DNA of 64,000 bases, taken from positions 124,001 to 188,000 of the forward strand of contig NZ_VRYH01000005.1 of NCBI RefSeq assembly GCF_008079445.1, written 5' to 3'. The first letter of the stretch is position 1. Each line of letters opens with the position of its first letter. The position numbers were made by a program, and so were the translations under genes. Shown in pieces: positions 25,549 to 34,481 of this stretch. The stretch is from Aidingimonas lacisalsi. Its GTDB lineage: Bacteria > Pseudomonadota > Gammaproteobacteria > Pseudomonadales > Halomonadaceae. The notes beneath the pieces were generated by a model. That model did not search any database. It saw only the letters and a program-made list of their open reading frames with translations, and was not told the origin of the DNA.

Positions 25549-28500
25549 TGCGCCTGTCCGATCTTTCCGTCCAGCGACCGGTCCTCGCGACCGTCATTGC
25601 TGCACTGATCGTGGCCTTTGGCCTGCTGGCACTCGAACGTCTGGCGCTGCAGGAATACCCCTCCATCGACCCACCGGTCGTAAGCATCGACACCCGCTAT
25701 CCCGGCGCCTCGGCCAGTGTCGTGGAAACTCGCATTACCCAGGTGCTGGAAGACCGGATTGCCGGTGTGGAAGGCATCCGGATCATCACGTCATCCAGTG
25801 AAGACGGTCGTTCCGACATCTCGATCGAGTTCGGGCTCGATATGGATATCGATGCCGCCGCCAATGATATCCGCGATCGCATTTCAGGCGCGCGCGACAA
25901 TCTGCCCGATGAAGCCGATCCTCCGGAAGTGCAGAAGGCGGATAGCAGCAGTGAGGTCGTGGTCTGGCTCAGCCTCTCGGGGGAGGCGTACACGATCCCG
26001 GAATTGACTGACTATGCCGACCGTTTCCTGGTCGACCGATTCTCGGTGCAACCAGGCGTCGCCCAGGTACGCGTCGGCGGTGGACGTGAATATGCCATGC
26101 GCATCTGGCTGGACCGCAACGCCTTGGCGGCTCGCAACCTGACCGCTGGTGACGTCGAAGATGCCTTGCAGAATGAAAACGTCGAGCTGCCGGCAGGCTC
26201 CATCGAGTCCGAGGAGCGGCAGTTCATCGTACGCTTGCCACGCAGCTTCGCGACGCCGGAAGCGTTTCGACAGTTAGTGGTCGATGAAGGCGACGAGGGT
26301 CACCTCGTACGCATGGAGGATATCGCCCGCGTCGAGATCGGCTCGGTAGAGAACCGTTCGTTATTCCGCGGCAATGGCGTGCCCATGGTGGGGCTCGGCA
26401 TGATGAAGCAGTCCACCGCCAATGTCATGGAACTGTCGGAAGGCGTCCAGGCGGAAATGGAGCGGCTCAAGGGCACCTTGCCCGAAGGCATGGAATTACG
26501 CATGAACTTCGATTCTTCGGTATTCGTGTCCGGAGCCATCAATCAGGTCGTCATGACACTGTTCATCGCCATGGGACTGGTCGTACTGGTCATTTTCATG
26601 TTCCTGGGCAACTTCCGTACGACCCTGGTACCCGCAGTGACCGTTCCAATCGCCTTGATCGGTGCCTTCATTGCCCTGGCCGTGCTGGGATTTTCCATCA
26701 ATCTGCTGACCTTATTGGCGCTGGTTCTCGCCATCGGTCTCATCGTCGACGATGCCATCGTCGTGCTCGAGAACATCAACCGCCGAATGCATGAATACGG
26801 TGAAACGGCCCTCGTGGCGGCATTTCGGGGCACGCGTCAGATCTCGTTTGCGGTCATTGCCACCACGCTGGTTCTGATTGCCGTGTTCGTGCCATTGAGC
26901 TTTCTGCAGGGAGATATCGGCCGTCTCTTTTCGGAATTCGCGTTGACACTGGCCGCCGCTGTCGCCATCTCCAGCCTGTTGGCCTTGACGCTGACACCGA
27001 TGATGGCCTCCAAGATACTCAGCCCGAACATGCACGAGGGCAAGCTGGCCAAGGCGGTACATGGCTTGCTGGATTTCAGCCAGCGCCTCTACCGACGCCT
27101 GCTCGGTTGGGTACTCCGAGCACGCCTGTTGATGTTGGCCGCCTTCGTGGCATTGATTGCCGGAACCGCGTGGCTGGCGAACGAATTGCCCAACGAATAC
27201 ACCCCACAGGAGGACCGTGGCAACTTCTTCATCATGGTCAACGGCCCGGAAGGCGCCAGCTACGATTACATGGTCGACTACATGGACGAGATCGAAGCTC
27301 GTCTGATGTCCATGGTCGACGATGGCGAGATCGAGCGTGTCGTCGTCCGTGCCCCCCGTGGCTATGGCAACATCGAAAACTTCAATGACGGTTTCGCCAT
27401 CGTCAACCTCGCCGACTGGAGCGATAGACGCTCGGCCTGGGAAATCATGTCGGACGTTCGTCGGAAGCTGGATGGTCTGCCTGGTGTCACAGCCTCACCG
27501 ATCATGCCTCAAGGCTTCGGCCAACGCATACAAAAGCCGGTACAGTTCGTGCTCGGCGGCGGCACTTACGAGGAACTGGCCGAATGGCGAGATATCATGT
27601 TCGCGCGAATCCGCGAGGACAATCCACGCCTGGCCGCTCTCGATAGCGACTACCAGGAGACCCAACCGCAGTTACGTGTCGACATCGACTACCAGCGAGC
27701 GGCCGACCTCGGTGTCACGGTCAGCGAGATCGGACGAACGCTGGAAACGCTGCTCGGAGGCCGCAACGTCACCCGCTATGTCGACGATGGCCAGGAATAT
27801 GAAGTCATTCTCGAGGGAGAGCGCGACAATCAGCGTAGCCCGGATGCACTCGACAATATCCGGGTGCGTTCGGATCGCAGTGGGGAGTTGATCCCACTGG
27901 CCAGCCTGGTCAGCCTGGAAAATTTCGCCGGCCCCAGCACCCTGAACCGCTTCAACCGAGTTCGGGCCATTACTCTGGAGGCCGAACTGGTCGATGGGTA
28001 CCCACTGGGTGAGGCCCTGACCTACCTTGAGCGGATCGCCGACGAAGAACTTCCCGGTGAAGCACAAACCGACGTCAAGGGGGCGTCTCGTGACTATCAG
28101 GAAGCCAGCGGGGCGACCGGATTCCTGCTGGTCCTTGGTGCTCTGGTGGTATTTCTGGTGCTCGCCGCCCAGTTCGAAAGCTTCATCAATCCCTTCGTCA
28201 TCATGCTGACGGTCCCTCTGGCGATGTTCGGCGCCTTGCTTGGCCTCTTCCTGAGCGGTCAGTCCCTGAACATCTATAGCCAGGTGGGGCTCGTGATGCT
28301 GGTCGGCCTGGCCGCCAAGAATGGTATCCTGATCGTCGAATTCGCCAATCAGTTGCGTGATCGAGGCAACGACTTCCGCGACGCCTTGATGGAAGCCTCG
28401 GTGACCCGCCTTCGGCCTATCCTGATGACCGCCGTAACCACCATGGCCGGTTCCATCCCGTTGATCGTCTCCACCGGTGCCGGCGCCGAGACACGTCTGG

Positions 28501-28685
28501 TGATCGGTATCGTCATCTTCTGTGGTGTTGCAGCCGCCACCCTCTTCACGCTGTTCGTCGTGCCGGTCGCATACGACCTGCTGGCCCGGCGAACCAGCTC
28601 GCCCGGCACCGTTAGACGACGCCTGGCAAAGGAGATGGCTGACACCCCGGACAGCGACTCCGAGCTCGACCACAGCGGCGTCTAG
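25548..28685 (+). CDS. RND-type multidrug efflux permease (HAE1 family)
   Basis: The 1045-residue protein has the AcrB-like layout of twelve membrane helices with two large periplasmic loops. The proton-relay motif in TM4 is clear (LVLAIGLIVDDAIVVLENI, with the Asp pair). The second half has VGLVMLVGLAAKNGILIVEFANQ and PILMTAVTTMAGSIPL. It is co-translated with the adaptor. No outer-membrane factor gene follows, so it probably uses a TolC-type channel encoded elsewhere. It resembles MexK/AcrD-like clades only broadly, so no symbol is assigned. Confidence 0.95.
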   Translation: MRLSDLSVQRPVLATVIAALIVAFGLLALERLALQEYPSIDPPVVSIDTRYPGASASVVETRITQVLEDRIAGVEGIRIITSSSEDGRSDISIEFGLDMDIDAAANDIRDRISGARDNLPDEADPPEVQKADSSSEVVVWLSLSGEAYTIPELTDYADRFLVDRFSVQPGVAQVRVGGGREYAMRIWLDRNALAARNLTAGDVEDALQNENVELPAGSIESEERQFIVRLPRSFATPEAFRQLVVDEGDEGHLVRMEDIARVEIGSVENRSLFRGNGVPMVGLGMMKQSTANVMELSEGVQAEMERLKGTLPEGMELRMNFDSSVFVSGAINQVVMTLFIAMGLVVLVIFMFLGNFRTTLVPAVTVPIALIGAFIALAVLGFSINLLTLLALVLAIGLIVDDAIVVLENINRRMHEYGETALVAAFRGTRQISFAVIATTLVLIAVFVPLSFLQGDIGRLFSEFALTLAAAVAISSLLALTLTPMMASKILSPNMHEGKLAKAVHGLLDFSQRLYRRLLGWVLRARLLMLAAFVALIAGTAWLANELPNEYTPQEDRGNFFIMVNGPEGASYDYMVDYMDEIEARLMSMVDDGEIERVVVRAPRGYGNIENFNDGFAIVNLADWSDRRSAWEIMSDVRRKLDGLPGVTASPIMPQGFGQRIQKPVQFVLGGGTYEELAEWRDIMFARIREDNPRLAALDSDYQETQPQLRVDIDYQRAADLGVTVSEIGRTLETLLGGRNVTRYVDDGQEYEVILEGERDNQRSPDALDNIRVRSDRSGELIPLASLVSLENFAGPSTLNRFNRVRAITLEAELVDGYPLGEALTYLERIADEELPGEAQTDVKGASRDYQEASGATGFLLVLGALVVFLVLAAQFESFINPFVIMLTVPLAMFGALLGLFLSGQSLNIYSQVGLVMLVGLAAKNGILIVEFANQLRDRGNDFRDALMEASVTRLRPILMTAVTTMAGSIPLIVSTGAGAETRLVIGIVIFCGVAAATLFTLFVVPVAYDLLARRTSSPGTVRRRLAKEMADTPDSDSELDHSGV

Positions 28686-28732
28686 TGACTGCTATGCTAA
28701 GGGTAGCTATCGTTTGCAGGAGGAGATGCCCC

Positions 28733-29152
28733 ATGATCGAGTTGCTTCCCCCCGGCGCCGCCCATGTGGTGGCGCTGCGCGCCAGCGGTCGTGTCACCGC
28801 AGGCGATCTTCAGCATGTGATCGATGCCATTGAAGGACTCAAGGAGTCACAAGCGCGTATCAGCCTCTATGCCGAGATCGATGCGATGCGTTGGATGACG
28901 CTCACCGCTGTATTGCGTGATCTGGGTTATGGACTCACCCAGCTAGGCGACCTGCGGCGTTTCTATCGTGCGGCAGTCGTTACCGATCGACACTGGGTTC
29001 GTCCCCTTGCACGTCTGGAAAATCGGCTGTTCAAACCGCTGGAAGTGCGGACCTTCTCCAATGCCGAACGGGAACCCGCGCTTGAATGGGTCAGACACTT
29101 GCCGGAAGCACCGGATAGTGCCGATGTAGGGACAACGGCCACCGCGGGGTGA
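28733..29152 (+). CDS. SpoIIAA-like (STAS) domain protein
   Basis: The 139-residue protein (ATG at 28733 behind a strong GGAGGAG) fits the SpoIIAA-like family: GRVTAGDLQHVIDAIEGLKESQARISLYAEID, then FYRAAVVTDRHWVRPLARLENRLF and an EREPALEWV ending. These small single-domain proteins have a STAS-like fold and may bind lipids or partners; their role is unknown. The gene sits 47 bp after the RND pump and could be in the same transcript. Confidence 0.82.
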   Translation: MIELLPPGAAHVVALRASGRVTAGDLQHVIDAIEGLKESQARISLYAEIDAMRWMTLTAVLRDLGYGLTQLGDLRRFYRAAVVTDRHWVRPLARLENRLFKPLEVRTFSNAEREPALEWVRHLPEAPDSADVGTTATAG

Positions 29153-29155
29153 CAA

Positions 29156-29596
29156 CTAGCAGTCACCCACTCGACGCCCCTCAATGCGGGTATTCATGAC
29201 GAGTTCACCCGCCGGCGTCATGCTTTCGACCAGCATGGTGCCTTCGGCACGGTCACCGGAAAAGTGCATCTCTCCACTGATCGTGGCATCCGCCCCTTCG
29301 CCCTGACACTCCATGCGATAGGTCATACCATCAGCATGGGAATCCATCTCGACCAGCTCGCATTCGTCCCGATCGTCTACCATGACGATGCTTGCCTCGT
29401 CGATCTCTTCCTGAGTCAGACATTGCTGCTGCGTATCGTTCTGATCAGGAATCTGCATGTCACCTTCCACCGTGGTGTGGCTGGCGAATTCCCACTGACC
29501 CGGTTCGAGGTTGGCCGGTTCCACATCCGGTTCGGCCCATACCGGGCATACGGCGGCGACCGTCACTACGGACGCGATCCATGAGATACGACGCAT
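29156..29596 (-). CDS. DUF3617 family periplasmic protein
   Basis: The 146-residue protein starts with a signal peptide (MRRISWIASVVTVAAVCPVWA) and has the DUF3617 pattern LEPGQWEFASHTTVEGDMQIP, a QQQCLTQEEI cysteine segment, CELVEMDSHADGMTYRMECQGEG, and a final cysteine. The cysteines suggest disulfides. It is convergent with the SpoIIAA-like gene with a 3-bp gap. Function is unknown. Confidence 0.85.
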   Translation of the reverse strand: MRRISWIASVVTVAAVCPVWAEPDVEPANLEPGQWEFASHTTVEGDMQIPDQNDTQQQCLTQEEIDEASIVMVDDRDECELVEMDSHADGMTYRMECQGEGADATISGEMHFSGDRAEGTMLVESMTPAGELVMNTRIEGRRVGDC

Positions 29597-29669
29597 GAGA
29601 GACTCCCCTCCAGCATTGTTGGTTATCTAGTTATACGCTTTCAGGGTAGCCCAAACGGGCTGACACCAC

Positions 29670-29834
29670 CTATTCCTCGTGCTTGGTACGGTTGGGTCGT
29701 GTCAGCCAGAGCACACATCCCAATACGATGACCGCAACGCCTACAAAAAGAAATAAACGCGCAGCAACAATTCCTAACAACAGCATGGCCAAGCCCAGGG
29801 CCACGGCTATCGGGCCGATCCTCTTGCCCGTCAT
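29670..29834 (-). CDS. Small two-helix membrane protein
   Basis: The 54-residue protein starts at the ATG at 29834 with AGGAGG upstream. It has two adjacent membrane helices (IGPIAVALGLAMLLLGIVAARLFLFVGVAVIVLGCVLWL) and a charged tail (RPNRTKHEE). No family is recognised. A longer in-frame reading to 29972 would lack a ribosome site and overlap the cytochrome c remnant, so the short form is preferred. Confidence 0.7.
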   Translation of the reverse strand: MTGKRIGPIAVALGLAMLLLGIVAARLFLFVGVAVIVLGCVLWLTRPNRTKHEE

Positions 29835-29900
29835 AACGCCTCCTGTCGTCACATATGCCGAGTCAGTGTAGCCGGGGAAGCACGTACGGAGAAAGAGTGC

Positions 29901-30110
29901 GATCCGGACCGGCTCATCGACCAGAGCATACATCGCACGCGACCGCCCATGCCCTGGTTCAGCCTGAACCACATGACAGCGGACGACTCACAGGCCTTGT
30001 ATCACTACATACGCTCGCTCGAACCGCTGGGTGATCCCGCTCCCGACTCGCTACTGCCGGGAGAAGCGCCACCGCCACCCTATGTGGATTTCATTCTGGA
30101 GTGGCAATCA
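29901..30110 (+). pseudogene. C-terminal remnant of a cytochrome c
   Basis: In the plus frame this stretch reads RPPMPWFSLNHMT, then ALYHYIRSLEPLGDPAP and PGEAPPPPYVDF. This matches the C-terminal end of c-type cytochromes in which the axial-ligand MPW segment is followed by a short helix and a proline-rich tail. No CXXCH heme site and no credible start lie upstream; the frame upstream of RPPMPW degenerates quickly. Past 30110 the frame continues without similarity. It is read as a decayed gene at the edge of the accessory stretch. Confidence 0.55.
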
Positions 30111-30285
30111 AACCGCCTTGTCGATGAGGTGGCGGATCCACGCCATCAGAGTCACGATAACGCGACCATGACGATCGCGGTGATCAGGGCATATAGCATC
30201 AATGACCGTGGTCTAGTTACAGTTATCCCCCCTTCCGCCGATAGCGCCTCATATCCGCATTCAGTTCATTAGAAAGGGAGTCTTC

Positions 30286-31497
30286 ATGAATACCAGAATC
30301 GATGATAATCAGAAATGCTGGTTTCTTTCCGGTGTCGCGCTGTTCATCATTGCGATTTCCTGGATCGGCATACTGGACCGACTAGCTCAGGAATATATCG
30401 ACTCATCCACTGTCATGGCATTAGCCGCTTTTGCCACGGCAAGAGGCCTGAATGCCATCATATCGACACTTCAATCGATTCAGGTAGAATTCTCTTTTGT
30501 AGGAGGTTTTGCCATTCAGGTCGGGCAAACCCTTGAACCGATCAACGATTTGGTAGAGCAATATTCAAGCGCCATGAAGTTGGCAATCGGCTCTCTTTTT
30601 GGACAAAAGCTTCTTATCGAAATCGTATCAGCCAATTTCTTTAAAATCGCAACAACAATTTTTGGTGCTCTTTTCATTGCTAGCCTTTATATCCGCAATG
30701 GTAAGCATGCCTCTTTATTCATGCGATTTTTTTCATTCATTGCACTCATACGTATTCTGATCGTATTGGTTGTACTATGCAATGGCATCGTCAGCCAAGC
30801 ATTTGTCGATGATCTAGCACAAAATGAAATTGACAGTGTCGATCAAAAATCGGCGGCAGCGTCAGAGGACCTTAATCAGTTACAAATGGACTCCGACCTG
30901 AGCGGCGAGGAGAAACAAGCGATACGTTCCGATATCGAATCACTCTCTGTTGATAAACAGGAGGTTCGATCAGAGATCAATGCAATCCAAGAGCGCGTTG
31001 ATAAATCGCGAAAGGAACTCACGGAAGCGCGAGATGCAGTTTATGAGCTTGAGGAAGACCTCAATGTCATCGACAAAGTCAATGTCTTCAACCGTACGGA
31101 GAAACACGAGTCACTACTGGAAACACAATCCCAGCGGGAAGATGAGCTCGCTCAACGTACCAGCCGACTCGATAGTGCCACGAAACAGCTCGAAGCCATC
31201 GAAAACGAGATAACTCACAAGGAAAGCGCCCTGTCTGGACGAGATGGCAATTTTCTCTCTGGCTTCAAAGGGCGAATCGATAGCATAAGAGAGGCCGCTG
31301 ATCTAGGAAGAATAAAAAGCAAACTTGAAAGCTCTATTTCATCGTTAATCAACTTGATGGCGATATTTTTCATCAAGACTCTGGTATTGCCTTTGATATT
31401 CCTTGGGCTGTTCCTGAAAGGCTTCAAAAGCCTATGGAACATTGACCCCCGGGTATGGATGCAGCAGGAATATAAAAAGTTACGTGAGACTGACTGA
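30286..31497 (+). CDS. Membrane protein with long coiled coil, unknown function
   Basis: The 403-residue protein has hydrophobic segments near residues 13-30, 119-136 and 146-166. A long charged coiled coil follows (about 172-300), rich in Glu, Lys, Gln and Ser with heptad spacing, and a final membrane segment lies near 350-377. The ATG has AAAGGGAG upstream. Base composition is visibly AT-richer than the flanking genes, with many AAA/ATT/TTT codons, which suggests horizontal acquisition. I do not recognise a family. It lies between a cytochrome c remnant and a short orphan coding fragment. Confidence 0.75.
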   Translation: MNTRIDDNQKCWFLSGVALFIIAISWIGILDRLAQEYIDSSTVMALAAFATARGLNAIISTLQSIQVEFSFVGGFAIQVGQTLEPINDLVEQYSSAMKLAIGSLFGQKLLIEIVSANFFKIATTIFGALFIASLYIRNGKHASLFMRFFSFIALIRILIVLVVLCNGIVSQAFVDDLAQNEIDSVDQKSAAASEDLNQLQMDSDLSGEEKQAIRSDIESLSVDKQEVRSEINAIQERVDKSRKELTEARDAVYELEEDLNVIDKVNVFNRTEKHESLLETQSQREDELAQRTSRLDSATKQLEAIENEITHKESALSGRDGNFLSGFKGRIDSIREAADLGRIKSKLESSISSLINLMAIFFIKTLVLPLIFLGLFLKGFKSLWNIDPRVWMQQEYKKLRETD

Positions 31498-31521
31498 AGT
31501 CATCATCAACACATGACGTTC

Positions 31522-31558
31522 GGTGTCCGGATTGACCTGACGACCGTTTCCGGACACC
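31522..31558. repeat. 10-bp perfect inverted repeat after the coiled-coil gene
   Basis: GGTGTCCGGA and TCCGGACACC form perfect 10-bp arms separated by 17 bp, beginning 25 bp after the stop of the coiled-coil membrane protein. There is no U-run, so an intrinsic terminator is not certain. It could be a terminator-like hairpin or a mobile-element relic. Confidence 0.5.
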
Positions 31559-31570
31559 TTCGCCCCCTAT

Positions 31571-31783
31571 TGAAAAACTCCTCTTACCGAAGAGCAAACA
31601 CTGACACCCCTCCCCGATAGCGACTGGCAATGGCTGGAAGCCAAGGTCCCCGACGATCAGCAGCCCCTCTGGTGGCTGATGGGGATGGGCGTCAACATCC
31701 AGGTAAACGAGCCCGCTGGTTGGCGCGATGAAATACGGAATCATGCCAAGGCGATTCTGGAGCAAGCAGCTCCGGGAGCATAG
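31571..31783 (+). other. Orphan coding fragment without a start codon
   Basis: This frame is open for about 70 codons and ends at TAG 31781-31783. It contains PLPDSDWQWLEAKVPDDQQPLWWLMGMGVNIQV and later AGWRDEIRNHAKAILEQAA, which looks like real protein sequence. The only in-frame ATGs are near the end (31679 on). It is probably the 3' remnant of a lost gene. The rest of the 31498-31805 gap holds only the inverted repeat. Confidence 0.35.
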
Positions 31784-31805
31784 CTGGGCTGCACTATCTA
31801 GGGTG

Positions 31806-32276
31806 TCATGGGGTACGGCGCATTATGGTTACCCTCTCGCCACAGTAGTCGCGATTCTCCAGGTCACGCCAGCCCAAGCGTCGATAAAGCGCCTGCTGGT
31901 CCGGGGTGTAGAGATAGAAGCCCCCATGACCATACACGTAAGCCTCTTCCTCGACGCGTTGTACTAGTTGCGAAGCGACGCCCCGACCACGCCATGCAGG
32001 TAGCACATAGACCGAGGCCAACCAAGGGCTCAGGTCGCGGCGATCGCTCATGTCGTCGGCGACAAGGCTGGCCATACCGACCGGCGTATCATCGTGCAGG
32101 GCGGCAAACACTGAAGGAACTCCCCCTGAACCGCACTGAGTACGAAATACCGCGATGGCGGTGTCGAGAGATCGCTCAGGGTGCAGACACCCCCACTCGG
32201 TATGAGCCCATTCGGCCAAGGTAGCGACGTGAGTTGAATCGTCGCCGATACGTGCTATACGGATGACTTTTTCCAT
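31806..32276 (-). CDS. GNAT family N-acetyltransferase
   Basis: The 156-residue protein shows the GNAT core: ASVYVLPAWRGRGVASQLVQRVEEEA holds the acetyl-CoA pyrophosphate loop (RGRGVA), followed by FYLYTPDQQALYRRLGWRDLE, the usual C-terminal motif. The acceptor substrate is unknown. The ribosome site before the ATG at 32276 is poor. It is not clearly in an operon with the diguanylate cyclase gene, which ends about 60 bp upstream on the same strand. Confidence 0.88.
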   Translation of the reverse strand: MEKVIRIARIGDDSTHVATLAEWAHTEWGCLHPERSLDTAIAVFRTQCGSGGVPSVFAALHDDTPVGMASLVADDMSDRRDLSPWLASVYVLPAWRGRGVASQLVQRVEEEAYVYGHGGFYLYTPDQQALYRRLGWRDLENRDYCGERVTIMRRTP

Positions 32277-32335
32277 GGCGCCGGTATTGATTCCTGGTTC
32301 GAGTGCGTGGTGCCAGGCGAAGCGTCCCTTCTGAA

Positions 32336-33283
32336 TCAGACATGCGTCTTGTCAACATAACCGAACGCCGATTCGCGATACAGCCGGGTCGTATTTCTTC
32401 CCTCTGACTTGGCCAGATACAAGGCCCTATCGGCCTTGCGAAACAACTCATCAAAGGTTGGAGCCTCGGCTCCCTCGCTCAGACTGATGCCGATGCTGAT
32501 GGTCAGGGTACTATGCCCGATGGGGATGTCACGAGCGATGGCGTGCAGACGCTCGGCCAGGGCGCATATACCATCTTGGTGCGTGTTTCCCAATACGAAG
32601 ATAAACTCTTCGCCACCGTAGCGAGCGATCACATCCGCTTGACGACCCAGCTCGCGAAACCGACGGCCTAACGCCGCCAGCACCCGATCCCCTTCGGCAT
32701 GGCCAAGGTAGTCGTTGATCTCCTTGAAATAATCAATATCCACGAGCAACACGCCGGCAGTCTGATACGCACGAATGGCCTGTGCCAGGATCATGTCGGC
32801 ACGCTTGAGAAGTTCACGACGATTCAACAACCCCGTCAATTCATCCTGACTCGATAGGGTCTCTAGTTGAGCTGCCTTTTCTTCGAGCTGCCGGCGACGT
32901 TCAAGCAATTCCTGATACAGTCGATTACGTTGGGTAGCGTTGAAAAGAGCCCAATGAATGCGACCTCCCTGCGGATCATATAATCTGGTGTTGACTACGA
33001 TGGGGACTTTCTCGCCATGATAAGCACGAATCTCGAGCAGGATTTCGTCACAGTACCCATCGTTCATCAACATCGGCAACATATAGCTGTCGAACAAGAT
33101 CACGGATGCGGGAGTGAGCAATGACGCAAGCGACTTACCGATGAGGGCCTCGTCAGGAAAGCCGAAGACCTCATGGACATAGGTATTGGCGTATGCCACC
33201 TCACGCTGTTGCGATGTCTTGGTGCCGGACGTTATCAAGCAGCCACAGGGAAACGCATCCAGATTCAAAGGCAAGGCATTCAT
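32336..33283 (-). CDS. PAS-GGDEF diguanylate cyclase
   Basis: The 315-residue protein has an N-terminal PAS domain (VHEVFGFPDEALIGKSLASLL and later sensor strands, residues about 10-120), a short coiled linker (residues 121-145) and a GGDEF domain. The active site reads GGEEF at 223-227. An RxxD inhibitory site (RQAD, 214-217) is five residues before it, so product inhibition is expected. It makes cyclic di-GMP in the cytoplasm; there are no membrane helices. Its ATG overlaps the stop of the RsbQ-like hydrolase gene (ATGA), so the two are translationally coupled. Confidence 0.93.
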   Translation of the reverse strand: MNALPLNLDAFPCGCLITSGTKTSQQREVAYANTYVHEVFGFPDEALIGKSLASLLTPASVILFDSYMLPMLMNDGYCDEILLEIRAYHGEKVPIVVNTRLYDPQGGRIHWALFNATQRNRLYQELLERRRQLEEKAAQLETLSSQDELTGLLNRRELLKRADMILAQAIRAYQTAGVLLVDIDYFKEINDYLGHAEGDRVLAALGRRFRELGRQADVIARYGGEEFIFVLGNTHQDGICALAERLHAIARDIPIGHSTLTISIGISLSEGAEAPTFDELFRKADRALYLAKSEGRNTTRLYRESAFGYVDKTHV

Positions 33284-34116
33284 GCGTTGTTCTCTCTCCC
33301 CGCTTCATGGTTGCTGAAATAATCATTCATCGCAGCCCATACCCGCTCGGGATGCGTGACATGCAAACAGTGGCCCTCGCCCTCGATGATCTCGAGTTCA
33401 CTGAGCGGCATTCTCTCGTGCATGTATCGCCCGATAGCCGGGGGCGCCAGCGTGTCTTGCCGGCTTTGCAAGATCAACGCCGGGTGACGCGTCTCAGGTA
33501 ACAGATAGCGATAATCCGAGAAGAACGTGGCTTGCGCAAACACTTTTGCCGCTAACGGATCCGTCGTGCAGAAACTGTTGGCCAGTTCCCGGACGTGCTC
33601 TCCTGACGCTTCCGGCCCCATGACCAGCGGTGCCAGGTGACTGGCCCAACCCAGATAGTTCTTGTCCATCAGATCGATCAAGTCATGAAGGTCATCGTAT
33701 TCGAAGCCGCCCGGGTAATCCGGCGGCTTGTTGAGATAACACGGCGAAGGCGACAGCATCACGAAGCGAGCAAAACGCGTGGGGACGCGCTGAGCTGCCA
33801 ATAGGCCGATCATGCTACTGACTGAGTGTCCGACGAACGTCACGTCGTGCAATTCAAGGGATTCCAGAATGTCGATGATATCCTGAGCATATCCTGTTAG
33901 TGAGGAGTAGCGTTCGGCATCAAAGGCAGCCAGGTCGGAGCCGCCCGCGCCGACGTAGTCGAAAAGGACCAGTGTAAAATGCCGCTCGAGTTCAGGCTGC
34001 AGGAATCGGAACATGCTTTGATCGCAGCCAAAACCGTGCGCCAGCATCATCACGTGAGATCCACGGCCGACGACCCGCACATTGTTGCGTTGGCAAACCA
34101 CTTGTGCCTCTGGCAT
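33280..34116 (-). CDS. RsbQ-like alpha/beta hydrolase
   Basis: With the ATG at 34116 (GAGGAG upstream) the protein is 278 residues, close to RsbQ. The triad reads Ser98 in GHSVSS, Asp221 in SRQDTLAPP and His249 in GEGHCLHVTHP, nearly the positions known for RsbQ (Ser96, Asp219, His247). Other hallmarks are RNNVRV, LAHGFGCDQSMF and FDYVGAGGSD. RsbQ makes or delivers a small ligand to the PAS domain of RsbP in Bacillus; plant relatives are the KAI2/D14 hormone receptors. Here the coupled downstream gene is a PAS-GGDEF protein, so a ligand-to-c-di-GMP module is likely. Confidence 0.9.
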   Translation of the reverse strand: MPEAQVVCQRNNVRVVGRGSHVMMLAHGFGCDQSMFRFLQPELERHFTLVLFDYVGAGGSDLAAFDAERYSSLTGYAQDIIDILESLELHDVTFVGHSVSSMIGLLAAQRVPTRFARFVMLSPSPCYLNKPPDYPGGFEYDDLHDLIDLMDKNYLGWASHLAPLVMGPEASGEHVRELANSFCTTDPLAAKVFAQATFFSDYRYLLPETRHPALILQSRQDTLAPPAIGRYMHERMPLSELEIIEGEGHCLHVTHPERVWAAMNDYFSNHEAGRENNA

Positions 34117-34481
34117 CCCTAGCTCCTCGTCGTACTGTCTATTGCTGATCCCTTGGATCATGCATGCCATGCCTCATGCATCCCCACATTAGCTCTATAC
34201 GCATTAACGGCCGTGATGCTGGAACCTTGAGTAGAGCTATCGTTACATTCGAGGTCCATAACGAAAAACTATCTCTGCCTCTCCATACCGTGCCCATGCC
34301 GTCCGACACTGGCTGCTCGTGCCCCCAGGGACGTATGTTGCTGAGTGCACATGGCTGTTGATGGACCATGGGCCACCGCCGCAAGTGTTGGCGAAATCGT
34401 CCTAAAACGTCACACTGGGCAAGCAGCAACCGACCAAAGGCCGGTTCGCTCGCCTCCCATATCCCGCATAAGGATGCTGCA
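34117..34481. other. Intergenic region between the RsbQ-like and peroxiredoxin genes
   Basis: This 365-bp gap should hold the divergent promoters of the hydrolase operon (minus) and the peroxiredoxin gene (plus). Several short frames cross it on both strands, but none has a ribosome site or recognisable protein sequence. No inverted repeat or other element stood out. Confidence 0.5.

Noticed and set aside
27672-28673. Minus-strand frame of more than 300 codons opposite the RND pump
   Set aside because: Antisense to a clearly conserved membrane-protein gene; its Gly/Gln/Asp-rich product looks like a shadow of that gene.
34164-34361. 65-codon plus frame between the RsbQ-like and peroxiredoxin genes
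   Set aside because: No ribosome site, no recognisable protein pattern, and it overlaps the expected promoter area.
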